This document shows positions 8,885-17,324 of a stretch of 64,000 nucleotides of DNA, one piece after another. The translations under genes were made by a program, and so were the position numbers. The stretch comes from Halioglobus maricola (lineage in GTDB: Bacteria; Pseudomonadota; Gammaproteobacteria; Pseudomonadales; Halieaceae), in NCBI RefSeq assembly GCF_009388985.1, contig NZ_CP036422.1:1998501-2062500 (forward strand), in the 5' to 3' direction. Every line of letters begins with the position of its first letter. Position 1 is the stretch's first letter. Below the pieces are notes generated by a model that was not told the DNA's origin, searched no databases, and saw only the letters and a program-made list of their open reading frames with translations.

Positions 8885-9966
8885 TGCAGGCGCCGGTGGT
8901 TCTCGAAAACGTCAGTTATCACTATCGCACTGCGGTAAGTGAGCGCCGCGTGCTCAGTGATATCAGCCTTGTCATTCGCTCCGGTGAAATCGTGATATTG
9001 ACGGGGCCCTCGGGTTCCGGGAAAACCACGTTGATCACGCTGATCGGTGCACTGAGGGCGGGTCAAACAGGCAGTGTGAAAGTGCTCGGGGAAGAGCTGC
9101 GCGATGCCAATGAGAAGGCGATGACCCAGGTCCGGCGCCAGATAGGCTATGTTTTTCAACAGCACAACCTGCTGGACTCGCTCACCGTCGCAGAAAACGT
9201 GATGATGTCGCTGCAACTGGGGGATCAAAAGCTTTCCGGGAAAGAGCAGCGCGCGAGGGTAGAAGAAGTACTGACCCAGGTCGGGCTGGCGGAGCACGTT
9301 GACAAGAACCCGAGAGAACTTTCCGGTGGCCAGAAACAGCGCGCGGGTATCGCCCGGGCGCTGGTAACGCGCCCGTCGCTCATTCTTGCGGATGAGCCGA
9401 CGGCTTCACTGGACAAGGAGTCCGGGCGCAACGTTGTAGACCTGCTGCAAACCCTTTGCAGGGAGCAGGGGGCGTCGGTCGTTCTGGTGACGCACGACAA
9501 CCGTATTCTTGATGTCGCGGATCGCATCCTGCATCTGGAAGATGGCGAGATACAGTCTGTCAGCGAGGCGATGTCCGCCAACACCAGCCAGATGTTACGG
9601 CTGCTGGACCAGCATGATCCAGAGGCGTCACTCTACCTCTCGGCTTTTTCGCTGGCCCTCACGCGCGTAGCCATGGCGGACAACCAGATGGATGACGCCG
9701 AGCGCAATGCGATTCGGGAAGTGTTGAACAGCGTTTCCGGGCTCGGCAGTGGCGAGGTAGATCTGGTGATGGAGCTGGCAATGTCCCAGGTGCGCTGCCG
9801 CACCGCCTTAAACGGCAGTGGCAAGAATCTATTCAGTGCTGAGCAGGCCGCGCATTTTGTCGAGAGTATGCAGGCTGTTGCCGCTGCAGACGGCGATGTC
9901 AGCGACGAGGAAACCGCCGAGATCAGGCTTATCGCTGAGGAATTGGGCTTTCCACCGCCCCCCTAG
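8884..9966 (+). CDS. ABC exporter ATPase (DevA/LolD-like) with C-terminal TerB-like domain
   Basis: Residues 1 to about 225 form a standard ABC ATPase: Walker A GPSGSGKTT, signature LSGGQKQRAGIARAL, Walker B LILADEPTASLD, and the switch histidine in VTHD. The remaining 110-130 residues are an alpha-helical extension with two matching acidic helical repeats, MADNQMDDAERNAIRE and AAADGDVSDEETAEIR, the pattern of TerB-like domains. TerB folds bind metal ions or act as scaffolds at the membrane. The usual DevA/LolD/MacB ATPase stops near residue 230, so this is a fusion. It ends the exporter operon and overlaps the convergent outer-membrane gene by 4 bases. Confidence 0.88.
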   Translation: MQAPVVLENVSYHYRTAVSERRVLSDISLVIRSGEIVILTGPSGSGKTTLITLIGALRAGQTGSVKVLGEELRDANEKAMTQVRRQIGYVFQQHNLLDSLTVAENVMMSLQLGDQKLSGKEQRARVEEVLTQVGLAEHVDKNPRELSGGQKQRAGIARALVTRPSLILADEPTASLDKESGRNVVDLLQTLCREQGASVVLVTHDNRILDVADRILHLEDGEIQSVSEAMSANTSQMLRLLDQHDPEASLYLSAFSLALTRVAMADNQMDDAERNAIREVLNSVSGLGSGEVDLVMELAMSQVRCRTALNGSGKNLFSAEQAAHFVESMQAVAAADGDVSDEETAEIRLIAEELGFPPPP

Positions 9967-11039
9967 AAGGGCTGCCCCAGACTCAGATAATAGGCCTCGT
10001 TATCACTCTTGCCTTTGGCATATTCAAGCCGTAATACAATGCCTGCCTCAGGCTTCAGATCGAAAATTATACCGGCGCCGGCCATTGGAAAGAGGTTGTC
10101 GGATTCGTCGCAGGAAGAGAACTTCGAGTAGAGGCAGCCCACTCCGCCGAACAGCGATGCCCCCCAACGTCCCTTTATGTTGAAGCGAGCGTCCAGATTG
10201 AGATGCGTGTAGTGTTCGCCGAGATAGTTGCCGCGAGTGTAGCCACGCATATTCAACGATGAGTAGCCGGAGTTGGGCGCGTCGTGGGTCCAGCGTCCGC
10301 GAGCATTGGTCGCCAGGACATGCTCCTTCTCGCCCCATTTCATGTAGTGACTGTAATTTAGTTGCAGTGCGTCAAATGATTCTTCGCCACCCAGGCTCTC
10401 GCGATAGGCAACATTGTGAGCGACCAAGTGTTGGCCACTGGTCGGATTGCGCAAATGGTCGCGGTCGTCGTATTCAGCTGCCAGACCGAGTCCATTGGAC
10501 TGGAAGCCAGTCAGCCCGGCCTGCTCCAGGATCAGATCAAAAAAGCCATCGGCTCCGACGACATAGTCGGACATGATGACTTGCCCGCCCAGGTACCAGT
10601 CACTGGCCCCGAACCTGTTCATATAACGGGCGAAAAGAGACTCTATGTTGTCTTCGGTTTTTGCCGGGCGACCTGTGCCGAGAAAATCGTCGTAGTCGTT
10701 GCGAACCTTGCCCTTGATAAAACCGAACATGAGTTTGTGTTCGTCGGCACCGAAATAGGTGTCGCCGTAAATCCCGGCCATATAGGAGTCGGTGTCGCTG
10801 TAGGTCGCAAAGCCAGTTACCAGCGAAGGCGAGGAACCCTCGTCGAAGGCGGTGATATAGCCGACGACACCGCCGATTGTAGTGCCGAGCTTCGGATCGG
10901 CGCTGACCGTGGGTGTGAGCAGCCAGGGGGATTCCTCTGCTTGATCGGGGGCACCCTCGTCGCTGTAGGCAGCGCTTGCCAGGCAGTGGGCCAGGATACT
11001 AGCTGCGATGAATCGCACTGTTGGAACGGCAGCTAACAT
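9963..11039 (-). CDS. BamA/TamA-type outer-membrane beta-barrel protein without POTRA domains
   Basis: The 358-aa product has a signal peptide and then alternating amphipathic strands ending in a C-terminal aromatic residue (SLGQPF), as recognised by the Bam machinery. GLGLAAEYDDRD followed by NPTSGQHL resembles the bacterial surface-antigen (Omp85) barrel. There is no room for POTRA repeats, so it is barrel-only. Function is unknown; related proteins may be patatin-like or transport barrels. The ATG at 11039 has AAGGA upstream and is preferred to a longer frame reaching 11081. It faces the ABC exporter, but the opposite orientation argues against a shared operon. Confidence 0.7.
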   Translation of the reverse strand: MLAAVPTVRFIAASILAHCLASAAYSDEGAPDQAEESPWLLTPTVSADPKLGTTIGGVVGYITAFDEGSSPSLVTGFATYSDTDSYMAGIYGDTYFGADEHKLMFGFIKGKVRNDYDDFLGTGRPAKTEDNIESLFARYMNRFGASDWYLGGQVIMSDYVVGADGFFDLILEQAGLTGFQSNGLGLAAEYDDRDHLRNPTSGQHLVAHNVAYRESLGGEESFDALQLNYSHYMKWGEKEHVLATNARGRWTHDAPNSGYSSLNMRGYTRGNYLGEHYTHLNLDARFNIKGRWGASLFGGVGCLYSKFSSCDESDNLFPMAGAGIIFDLKPEAGIVLRLEYAKGKSDNEAYYLSLGQPF

Positions 11040-11104
11040 GGGTTGTCCTTGCAAAGAGGTGCTATATTGCAAGTATACCAACGAAAGGGCGGGTGAGATC
11101 GCGC

Positions 11105-11848
11105 ATGGATATAATTATCGAAGAGCAGGCCGACCAGGGCAGCTTGAAGGCTGGGCTTGCAGGTGAGACTGAGTTTCGCCTGGGTGACGTCCTGAAAGAA
11201 GCCTGGGAGCGCACTGATGGCAACAAGAGAACTGTCTGGTTCGCCATGGCGTTCTATATCGGTCTGGCCCTCCTGATCAGTATTTTCTTTGGCCTGCTGG
11301 GCGGTTCTCCAGAAGAGCAAGTGGCTGGCTCCCCAAATGCGATAGAGCAGATCGGTAATCTGGTCTCGGCCCTGGTACTGATGCCTATTACAGTCGGCCT
11401 GACGTTTTTGGGAGTGGCGATCGCGCGTGGTTATAGCCCCAATCCCAAGAGTGTTCTGGGTTGGTATGGCGAAACGCTAAGGATATTTCTCCTCGCCGTA
11501 CTCATGAACGTCATGATCGTGTTGGGGTTGTTGCTATTTGTGATTCCCGGCATCTACCTGGCAGTGTCCTATCAGATCGCGCTGCCCTTGATGATCGATA
11601 AGAAGCTTGGCCTGTGGGAAGCCCTGGAAAGCAGTCGCAAGGTCATTGGCCATCACTGGTTTGCGGTACTCGGCTATGACATTGTCCTGGCCCTGCTGTT
11701 GGCTATATCCAGCCTGTTATTAGGTGTCCCGCTGATCTGGACAATACCCCTGGCGATTATTTCCTTCGGTGTGCTCTATCGCAATCTTGTGGGTGTCGAG
11801 GCAGATACGCTGCAGCGCGTGCTCGCGCAGGAAGACGTGCCTGCCTAA
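11105..11848 (+). CDS. polytopic inner-membrane protein of unknown function
   Basis: The 247-aa product has a soluble N-terminal segment of about 35 residues (EFRLGDVLKEAWERT) followed by about six hydrophobic helices. The segment LFVIPGIYLAVSYQIALPL, then a stretch with WEALESSRKVIGHHW, is the pattern of YciC/DUF975-like and glycerophosphodiesterase-associated membrane domains, where such proteins hold a short cytoplasmic loop between helices. No catalytic motif is visible. The ATG at 11105 is preceded by GGTGAG. It converges on the acyl-CoA ligase gene with a 4-base overlap of the stop codons. Confidence 0.6.
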   Translation: MDIIIEEQADQGSLKAGLAGETEFRLGDVLKEAWERTDGNKRTVWFAMAFYIGLALLISIFFGLLGGSPEEQVAGSPNAIEQIGNLVSALVLMPITVGLTFLGVAIARGYSPNPKSVLGWYGETLRIFLLAVLMNVMIVLGLLLFVIPGIYLAVSYQIALPLMIDKKLGLWEALESSRKVIGHHWFAVLGYDIVLALLLAISSLLLGVPLIWTIPLAIISFGVLYRNLVGVEADTLQRVLAQEDVPA

Positions 11849-13395
11849 AAGGGCGCTGGCCCGGGGTATTCTTTCCGAAGTTGCGGTTTGAGCAGTTTGC
11901 CGGAAGGGTTGCGCGGCAGGGCGTCGACGCATTCATAAAGCTGCGGCACCTTATATCCGGCGAGGTGCTCCCGGCACCACGCACGGAGCGAGTCGCTGTC
12001 GGGGCTAGTGCCCGGGGCCGGTACAACCAGGGCCAACGGTGTTTCGCCCCACTTTTCTGAAGCAACACCAATTACTGCTGCCTCCTGCACATCGGGGCAA
12101 GCCGCCAGTACGTTTTCCAGTTCCGCGGGATAAATGTTTTCACCGCCGGAGATGATCATGTCTTTTTTGCGATCACAGATGGTGACAAAGCCTTCGGCAT
12201 CCCAGGTGGCGATGTCACCGGTATAGAGCCAGCCGTCGCGCAGCGCCTCGGCGGTCGCTTCGGGGCGATTCCAGTAGCCTTTCATCATGTGTCGCCCGGA
12301 CAGGACTAACTCTCCGGCCTCGCCGCTTCCCATCGCGACAGTGTTGCCGTGAGCATCGACAATTTTTATCTCGGTGTGCATCTGTGCGCGGCCACAAGAA
12401 CCCACGTGCTCAGCGGCATCATCTGGCAGTAGCAGCGTGCCGGGGCCGCAGGATTCGGTCAGCCCGTAAGCCTGGTGAATACTGATACCCAGTGCCGCCC
12501 AGGCGTCCAGAAGAGACGTGGGTACCGGAGCCGCACCGGTAGCGATCCAACGCACAGAGGAAATGTCGCACTCGGCGCGCTCGGGCGCATTCAGCATGAA
12601 TTGGAGCAGGGCGGGTACCGCCATAAAAATCGACACTTTTTGCGCATCGATGCAGCGGAACATCTGGCCCATATCCAGATCCCGCATGATTACGCCGGTG
12701 CCGCCCCGGTGGACCAGCAGCGATACCGGATTGAGGCAGCCCACATGAAACATCGGTAGCGGGAGTAAAAAACGGTCGTCACCGCGCATGTCTGATGTCG
12801 ACATGCTGGTGAATTGTGACCAGATCATACCTGTGTGACTGTGAACTGCGCCCTTGGGGTGGCCGGTCGTGCCCGAGGTGTACATGATGAACAGGTTGTC
12901 GTCATCCCCGGCCCCGATATGGGGTTCTGCCGGGTTCGCCGCTGCGAGCAGGGTGTCGTAGTCGTCACAGGGGAGGTCAGCCAGTTCACTGCCGCAGCGA
13001 ATCCAGTGCAAGCAGGGAAGCGAGGGCTGTACCGTCTGGAGAGTGGCGATGCTGTCATCGAAGTCGGCATCGAAAATCAGTGCAGCAGCCCCTGAATCCT
13101 CGAGTATGAAGTGTATTTCTGTGGCAACCAGGCGCCAGTTTACCGGCACCATCACGGCGCCGATCTTGGCGATAGCGAAGTAGCTCTCTACGAATTCTAT
13201 ACCGTTCTTCAGCAGCGTCGCCACACGATCCCCGGGGGCTATTCCCTTCGCCAGTAGCGTGTTCGCAATCCTGTTGCTGCGCTCATTCAGTTGGGCAAAG
13301 GTAAAACGCCTGCCGCGCTCCCACTCGACGAACGCTTCTCGCTGAGGAGTGATGGCAGCACGCTTGCTGAGAAACTGGCCTATATTGTCGTGCAT
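11845..13395 (-). CDS. fatty-acyl-CoA synthetase (class I adenylate-forming enzyme)
   Basis: The 516-aa product carries the AMP/ATP-binding loop MYTSGTTGHPKG at residues 171-182, the A5 motif QAYGLTESCG, the hinge YTGDIATWD and DRKKDMIISGGENIYP, and the C-terminal catalytic lysine in NPSGKLLK. It activates a carboxylic acid as acyl-AMP and then acyl-CoA. A free acid of the fatty-acid or short aryl type is likely. It is the last gene of a minus-strand series with a second ligase and two small proteins, so it likely feeds acids into beta-oxidation. Motifs are complete and length is normal. Confidence 0.88.
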   Translation of the reverse strand: MHDNIGQFLSKRAAITPQREAFVEWERGRRFTFAQLNERSNRIANTLLAKGIAPGDRVATLLKNGIEFVESYFAIAKIGAVMVPVNWRLVATEIHFILEDSGAAALIFDADFDDSIATLQTVQPSLPCLHWIRCGSELADLPCDDYDTLLAAANPAEPHIGAGDDDNLFIMYTSGTTGHPKGAVHSHTGMIWSQFTSMSTSDMRGDDRFLLPLPMFHVGCLNPVSLLVHRGGTGVIMRDLDMGQMFRCIDAQKVSIFMAVPALLQFMLNAPERAECDISSVRWIATGAAPVPTSLLDAWAALGISIHQAYGLTESCGPGTLLLPDDAAEHVGSCGRAQMHTEIKIVDAHGNTVAMGSGEAGELVLSGRHMMKGYWNRPEATAEALRDGWLYTGDIATWDAEGFVTICDRKKDMIISGGENIYPAELENVLAACPDVQEAAVIGVASEKWGETPLALVVPAPGTSPDSDSLRAWCREHLAGYKVPQLYECVDALPRNPSGKLLKPQLRKEYPGPAPF

Positions 13396-13501
13396 AGAAA
13401 AACGTCCGGTTGATTAGTTGAACCAGGGGGCGAGAACTGTAATGGTGAGCTGGAGCTGAACGGAAGCGAAGGGCGCGCTCCCGGGGGAGCGCATCGAGAC
13501 A

Positions 13502-13585
13502 TCAGCCTGCGAGAGGCCCCAGGCCAGAGGCCACAAATACAGCAAATACTGCCATAGCAGCGCTAAAAGAGATTACTTGAGTCAT
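13502..13585 (-). CDS. possible 27-aa hydrophobic small protein
   Basis: Between the two ligase genes an ATG at 13585 opens a 27-codon frame. The product starts MTQVISFSAAM and continues as a single hydrophobic stretch (AVFAVFVASGLG) ending PLAG. It would be a single-pass membrane peptide. The upstream site is weak (GGGTG). It could be a chance frame, and the composition alone does not prove translation. The remaining 80-odd bases on either side show no clear gene. Confidence 0.3.
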   Translation of the reverse strand: MTQVISFSAAMAVFAVFVASGLGPLAG

Positions 13586-13668
13586 TACTACACCCGACTG
13601 TTAGATTTATGTATCGAACCGGTAGTACCGCACTCCAGAGGAGTGGGCCGAATATACCGTTAAACCCC

Positions 13669-15372
13669 TCAGCTTGCCAGATACGCTTCCTTGACTTTGA
13701 GCTTGTGCAGTTTCTCGCTGGCATTGCGCGGTAGAGGTTCCTCGGCAATGACGATCGTACGAGGCACCTTGTAACCCGCAAGGTGTTCCTGCAGAAATCC
13801 TCTGACCACTGATTCGTCCAGGGTCTTGCCCGGTTCGGGGTAGGCGACCAGGACCATTTCCTCTCCCATTGCGGCGTCAGGTTCGCCAAACACGACGACT
13901 TCACGCACCTCTGCCAGCCGGTAAGCGACCTGCTCGATCTCACCGGGATAGATATTCTCGCCACCCCGGATAACGATTTCCTTTATGCGCCCGGTGATGT
14001 AGAGATAGTTCTCTTCGTCGAGTACGCCAACGTCGCCGGTCTTCAGCCAGCCGTCTTTGTCGAAAGCCTCGGCATTGGCCTCGGGCTTCTCCCAGTAGCC
14101 AGGCGTGCAGCAGATGCCTCGCATTTGAATTTCACCCGGTTCGCCCGGAGCCTGGACAGAGCCGTCTTCGGCAACAAAACGCAGTTCCATGATGGGGGAC
14201 TGTACGCCGGCGCTGTCTGGGCGGAAATCGAACAGGGCACCACTCATGGTTGCGCCTACTGCCATGGTTTCTGTCATGCCGTAACCGGCGGACCGGCTTG
14301 GGTCCTCGAATCGAGCCGCCATGAGTTCTGGCAAACCTGCTGGCGTCGCTGCGCCGGCGGCACTGACGCGCATCAGGGAACTGGTGTCGTAGCGGTCGAA
14401 ATCCGGGTTGTGCAACAAGTCCTGGATGATCGCTGGCACGGTAGCGAGGCCAGTGACACGTTCCTGCTCAATCAGTTTCAGTGCTTCAGTGCCGTCCCAC
14501 TTGTACATCATTACCGCTTTCTGACCCATCATTAGGGGCAAGTAGAAGCCCCCGAGCAAGCCCGTCGCATGAAACAGGGGGACGGTAAGCATCGGAGTTT
14601 CGCGCTCGGCACCGCCACGGTATTCCCTGGGGCCGCCCTCAAATTCGGCCACCAACAGTCCCAGGAACATCATGTTCATCAGGGCCTGGCCGATAGTGCG
14701 GTGGCGGTGATACACGCCCTTTGGGAAACCTGTGCTGCCTGATGTGTAGAGGATCACTGCGCCATCTTCGGGTGACACGTCAGGCGATTGATAGCTCTGT
14801 TCGGTGCCCGCACTGACCACATCGTCAAACAGCGCAACGTTGGTTGGCCGCTGGAAACTCTCGCTCACTGGGACCACAATCGCAGGGATATCCATCTGCT
14901 CGTAGCTCTGCTCGATCAAGCGGAACCTGGCTTCGTCGCAGATCAGCAGACTCGCACCGCAGTCGGCAATGGCGTACTCGAGTTCCTCATGCTTGCCCCA
15001 GCTATTGATGGGCACAACCACCGCGCCTACCAGTGTGGCGGCACAATAGGCGATAAGCCACTCAGCGTTATTGCGCATAGCAATGGCGATGCGATCGCCC
15101 AGCTCTATTTCGTAGTCACTCTGGAGTTGCGCTGCGAGGGCGTCGGCCTCAGCGAAGAGCCGCGTATAGCTGTAACGAGAACCCTCGTAAACGAGGAAGT
15201 CCAGCGCACCGTGGTTGCGAGCGTTGGCCAGAACCTCCAGTGCTGTTGTCGGGGCGTGTTTATAACCCTTGTAGGTCTTGCCGTCGACGTCGATGTCGGC
15301 CACTTCAAAGAAGGCACCTTCGGCGGTCAATTCGGCTTTTTTAGCGGCTATGGCAGCACCGTTTACGGACAT
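13669..15372 (-). CDS. fatty-acyl-CoA synthetase, FadD-like
   Basis: The 567-aa product has the P-loop LYTSGSTGFPKG at residues 208-219, the GYGMTET motif, hinge KTGDVGVLDEENYLYITGR and the GGENIYPGEIE motif. The final A10 motif reads NASEKLHK, where the usual glycine before the catalytic lysine is replaced by glutamate; the lysine itself is kept. A 60-residue N-terminal extension precedes the ligase core. It probably activates long or branched acids. It shares strand with the NTF2-like gene (stop 15516) and the downstream ligase, so one transcript is likely. Confidence 0.88.
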   Translation of the reverse strand: MSVNGAAIAAKKAELTAEGAFFEVADIDVDGKTYKGYKHAPTTALEVLANARNHGALDFLVYEGSRYSYTRLFAEADALAAQLQSDYEIELGDRIAIAMRNNAEWLIAYCAATLVGAVVVPINSWGKHEELEYAIADCGASLLICDEARFRLIEQSYEQMDIPAIVVPVSESFQRPTNVALFDDVVSAGTEQSYQSPDVSPEDGAVILYTSGSTGFPKGVYHRHRTIGQALMNMMFLGLLVAEFEGGPREYRGGAERETPMLTVPLFHATGLLGGFYLPLMMGQKAVMMYKWDGTEALKLIEQERVTGLATVPAIIQDLLHNPDFDRYDTSSLMRVSAAGAATPAGLPELMAARFEDPSRSAGYGMTETMAVGATMSGALFDFRPDSAGVQSPIMELRFVAEDGSVQAPGEPGEIQMRGICCTPGYWEKPEANAEAFDKDGWLKTGDVGVLDEENYLYITGRIKEIVIRGGENIYPGEIEQVAYRLAEVREVVVFGEPDAAMGEEMVLVAYPEPGKTLDESVVRGFLQEHLAGYKVPRTIVIAEEPLPRNASEKLHKLKVKEAYLAS

Positions 15373-15515
15373 TATTATCGGCTTCCAGATTGCTTGATCA
15401 GAAGCGCGACTATAGCTCAGAAGATGTCTGCTGGGAGTGCTTGTGCCGTCGCAAAGGTCCGCTAATTCAAGCTATTAAACCCCGTCGGTCACATTGGGCC
15501 ATGCGGCCCGGCTGG

Positions 15516-15935
15516 TCAGGCGTCAGGCGGCGGCTGGATGGCAAACAGGGTGGCGGTATCGAAGAACTCCCGGACCTCCGCAATCAGACCATTTTCCAGC
15601 CGATAGAGCAGGCAGTAGTCGTTTTCATAGTCCTTGCCGTTAGCGGTTACCGCTTTGAGCGTAAACTGCATCATCACGTGATCGGCGTCGGCAATAACGG
15701 TGCGATAGTCGTACTGCAGGGAGCCTGGCTGGTAGTACTCATCGACGGCGCCAGCAAACAGGCCGGCGATGGCGTCGAGGCCTTTCAACGTGCCGTGCAT
15801 GGGGCTACTGCGGGGCAGGTGCCACTCTGCCTCGGCGGTGAAGTAGTCGGCCATGGCCAGTGGTGCACTTTCACTCTGGGTGGCAAGTGCCTGGTAGAAC
15901 GCAAATACTCGGCCTTTGTTATCAATATCCGGCAT
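15516..15935 (-). CDS. NTF2-like/SnoaL-like small protein
   Basis: The 139-aa product has the cone-shaped NTF2-like pattern: an N-terminal helix (FAFYQALAT), AEWHLPRSSPMHGTLKG, and a C-terminal strand set ending ENGLIAEVREFFDTATLF. Members include ketosteroid isomerases, polyketide cyclases and non-enzymatic binding proteins. No definite catalytic set can be assigned. The ATG at 15935 is chosen because the upstream frame lacks a family-like segment. It lies between a YbjN-like gene and an acyl-CoA ligase on one strand and may handle a lipid intermediate; that is inference. Confidence 0.65.
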   Translation of the reverse strand: MPDIDNKGRVFAFYQALATQSESAPLAMADYFTAEAEWHLPRSSPMHGTLKGLDAIAGLFAGAVDEYYQPGSLQYDYRTVIADADHVMMQFTLKAVTANGKDYENDYCLLYRLENGLIAEVREFFDTATLFAIQPPPDA

Positions 15936-15952
15936 GGTTTTTTGTCTTCTGT

Positions 15953-16420
15953 TCAGTGGAGGGCGTTGGACCCAGGTTGGGCGCTGCCGGCCTGGGCAAA
16001 CAGGTAGTCGAGGCGCAGGCATTCGTCTGCAACCTGACGCGTGGCGCCAATCACGATAGACAGAAAATTCGCCACTTGTTCAAGAGTGAGGCCGGCACCT
16101 GCGGGCAGCACGCCGGCCACGACCAACTGCGGCGTGGCGTCGTCGACAACATCCTGGAAAAGCTTGAGGGCAGGGTAGTCCATGTTGAGACGACCGAGTT
16201 CCGCTGCAAGTGGCAGTAGCGCCATAGGCCGTATTTCCAGTTCGCTGGTGAACAGCAGCCCCCAGGGCTCCAGAAAGAGCCGGCTGTCAATCATGCCCTC
16301 GATATCGCGCAGGGCCTCGATATGAAATCCCTCGCAATTGTCACATTCGTGAAAGTCAACGTGGGCCTGGTTCAGCCATTCCTGAAGAAGGGGTCGGTCA
16401 ACTTTAACGGGTGTGCTCAC
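15953..16420 (-). CDS. YbjN-like/type III chaperone-fold protein
   Basis: The 155-aa product resembles YbjN and type III secretion chaperones in layout: a conserved FHECDNCEGFHIEALRD segment, then FLEPWGLLFTSELEIRP, MALLPLAAELGRLN, and a C-terminal helix. The chaperone fold is reused widely and gives no enzyme. A pair of cysteines (CDNC) near residues 26-29 could bind metal but has no further partner. It is the first gene of the minus-strand ligase series and is divergent from a solute-binding protein gene. No secretion genes lie nearby, so a role in type III secretion is unlikely. Confidence 0.5.
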   Translation of the reverse strand: MSTPVKVDRPLLQEWLNQAHVDFHECDNCEGFHIEALRDIEGMIDSRLFLEPWGLLFTSELEIRPMALLPLAAELGRLNMDYPALKLFQDVVDDATPQLVVAGVLPAGAGLTLEQVANFLSIVIGATRQVADECLRLDYLFAQAGSAQPGSNALH

Positions 16421-16541
16421 GGCGGCTTTTCCTGTGCTGGATGCGGCAAGTTTAAGCGATCGGGTCGATTAGGTCAGCTTTTCGTTTTCCTGTCGCATCG
16501 GCGATGATACATTCTTCGCCAGAACTTCACAGGAACTCATC

Positions 16542-17297
16542 ATGTTCAGACAAATGCTATTCAGCCTGGTGCTGGTTTTCACTGTATTTTCGGTTCAGGC
16601 CGCAGGCGTGCTCAAAGTCGGCCTATCTGCTGACTATCAGCCCCTGCATTTTAAACAGGACGGAAAAATCTATGGCGTGGAGCCCGACAATGCCCGGGCA
16701 GTCGGCAAAATCCTGGGATACCGGGTGGAACTGGTTGAACTGCCTTTTGAGGAACTCCTCCCCGCACTCAATGCAGGGAAGGTCGATGTCATCATGTCAG
16801 GCATCAGTATTACCGAGCAGAGGTCGCAGAACATGCTTTTTGCTGACCCTTATCTGAAAGTGGGGCAAATGCCGATCCTGCATCAGAGCAAACTCGGCAG
16901 CCATTCTCAGCCCTGGGCGATTTATCGCGAGGGTGTGCGGGTTGGCGTCGAACCGCTCACCACAGGGGCGAAGTTTGCAGAAGAGAAATTGGCTAACGCT
17001 GACATCAAATATTTTGACAACCCGGATCAAGCCTTCGCCGGGTTGCGCGAGGACCAGATTGATCTCTATCTGCACGATGCGCCTACCAGTTGGCAGTTGG
17101 CTAACTCCACGGAAAACAGTGATCTGATCAGTCTCTATACCCCGCTTACTGAGGAATTGCTGGCCTGGGTTGTGCAAAAGGACAATGCAGCGCTGGCACA
17201 GGAACTCAACCAGGCGCTGGAATTGATGAAAGCCAATGGCAGCCTCGAATATATCCTGAACCGCTGGATTCCTGTCAGTATTGAAGTCGCCAACTAA
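16542..17297 (+). CDS. periplasmic solute-binding protein, family 3 (amino-acid type)
   Basis: The 251-aa product has a signal peptide (MFRQMLFSLVLVFTVFSVQA) and the family 3 layout: GVLKVGLSADYQPLHF, then GVEPDNARAVGKILGY, GKVDVIMSGISITEQR and FADPYLKVGQ. These proteins bind an amino acid or similar small ligand in the periplasm and feed an ABC importer or a sensor. No permease or ATPase gene follows, so it may be a standalone receptor. The start is preceded by AGGA. It is followed 27 bases later by a lipoprotein gene on the same strand. Confidence 0.82.
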   Translation: MFRQMLFSLVLVFTVFSVQAAGVLKVGLSADYQPLHFKQDGKIYGVEPDNARAVGKILGYRVELVELPFEELLPALNAGKVDVIMSGISITEQRSQNMLFADPYLKVGQMPILHQSKLGSHSQPWAIYREGVRVGVEPLTTGAKFAEEKLANADIKYFDNPDQAFAGLREDQIDLYLHDAPTSWQLANSTENSDLISLYTPLTEELLAWVVQKDNAALAQELNQALELMKANGSLEYILNRWIPVSIEVAN

Positions 17298-17324
17298 TCT
17301 GACTCGAGTAGAGGGCTACTTTTA

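Noticed and set aside
15953..16420. Type III secretion chaperone role for the YbjN-like protein
   Set aside because: No secretion apparatus or effector genes in the window; only the fold is shared.
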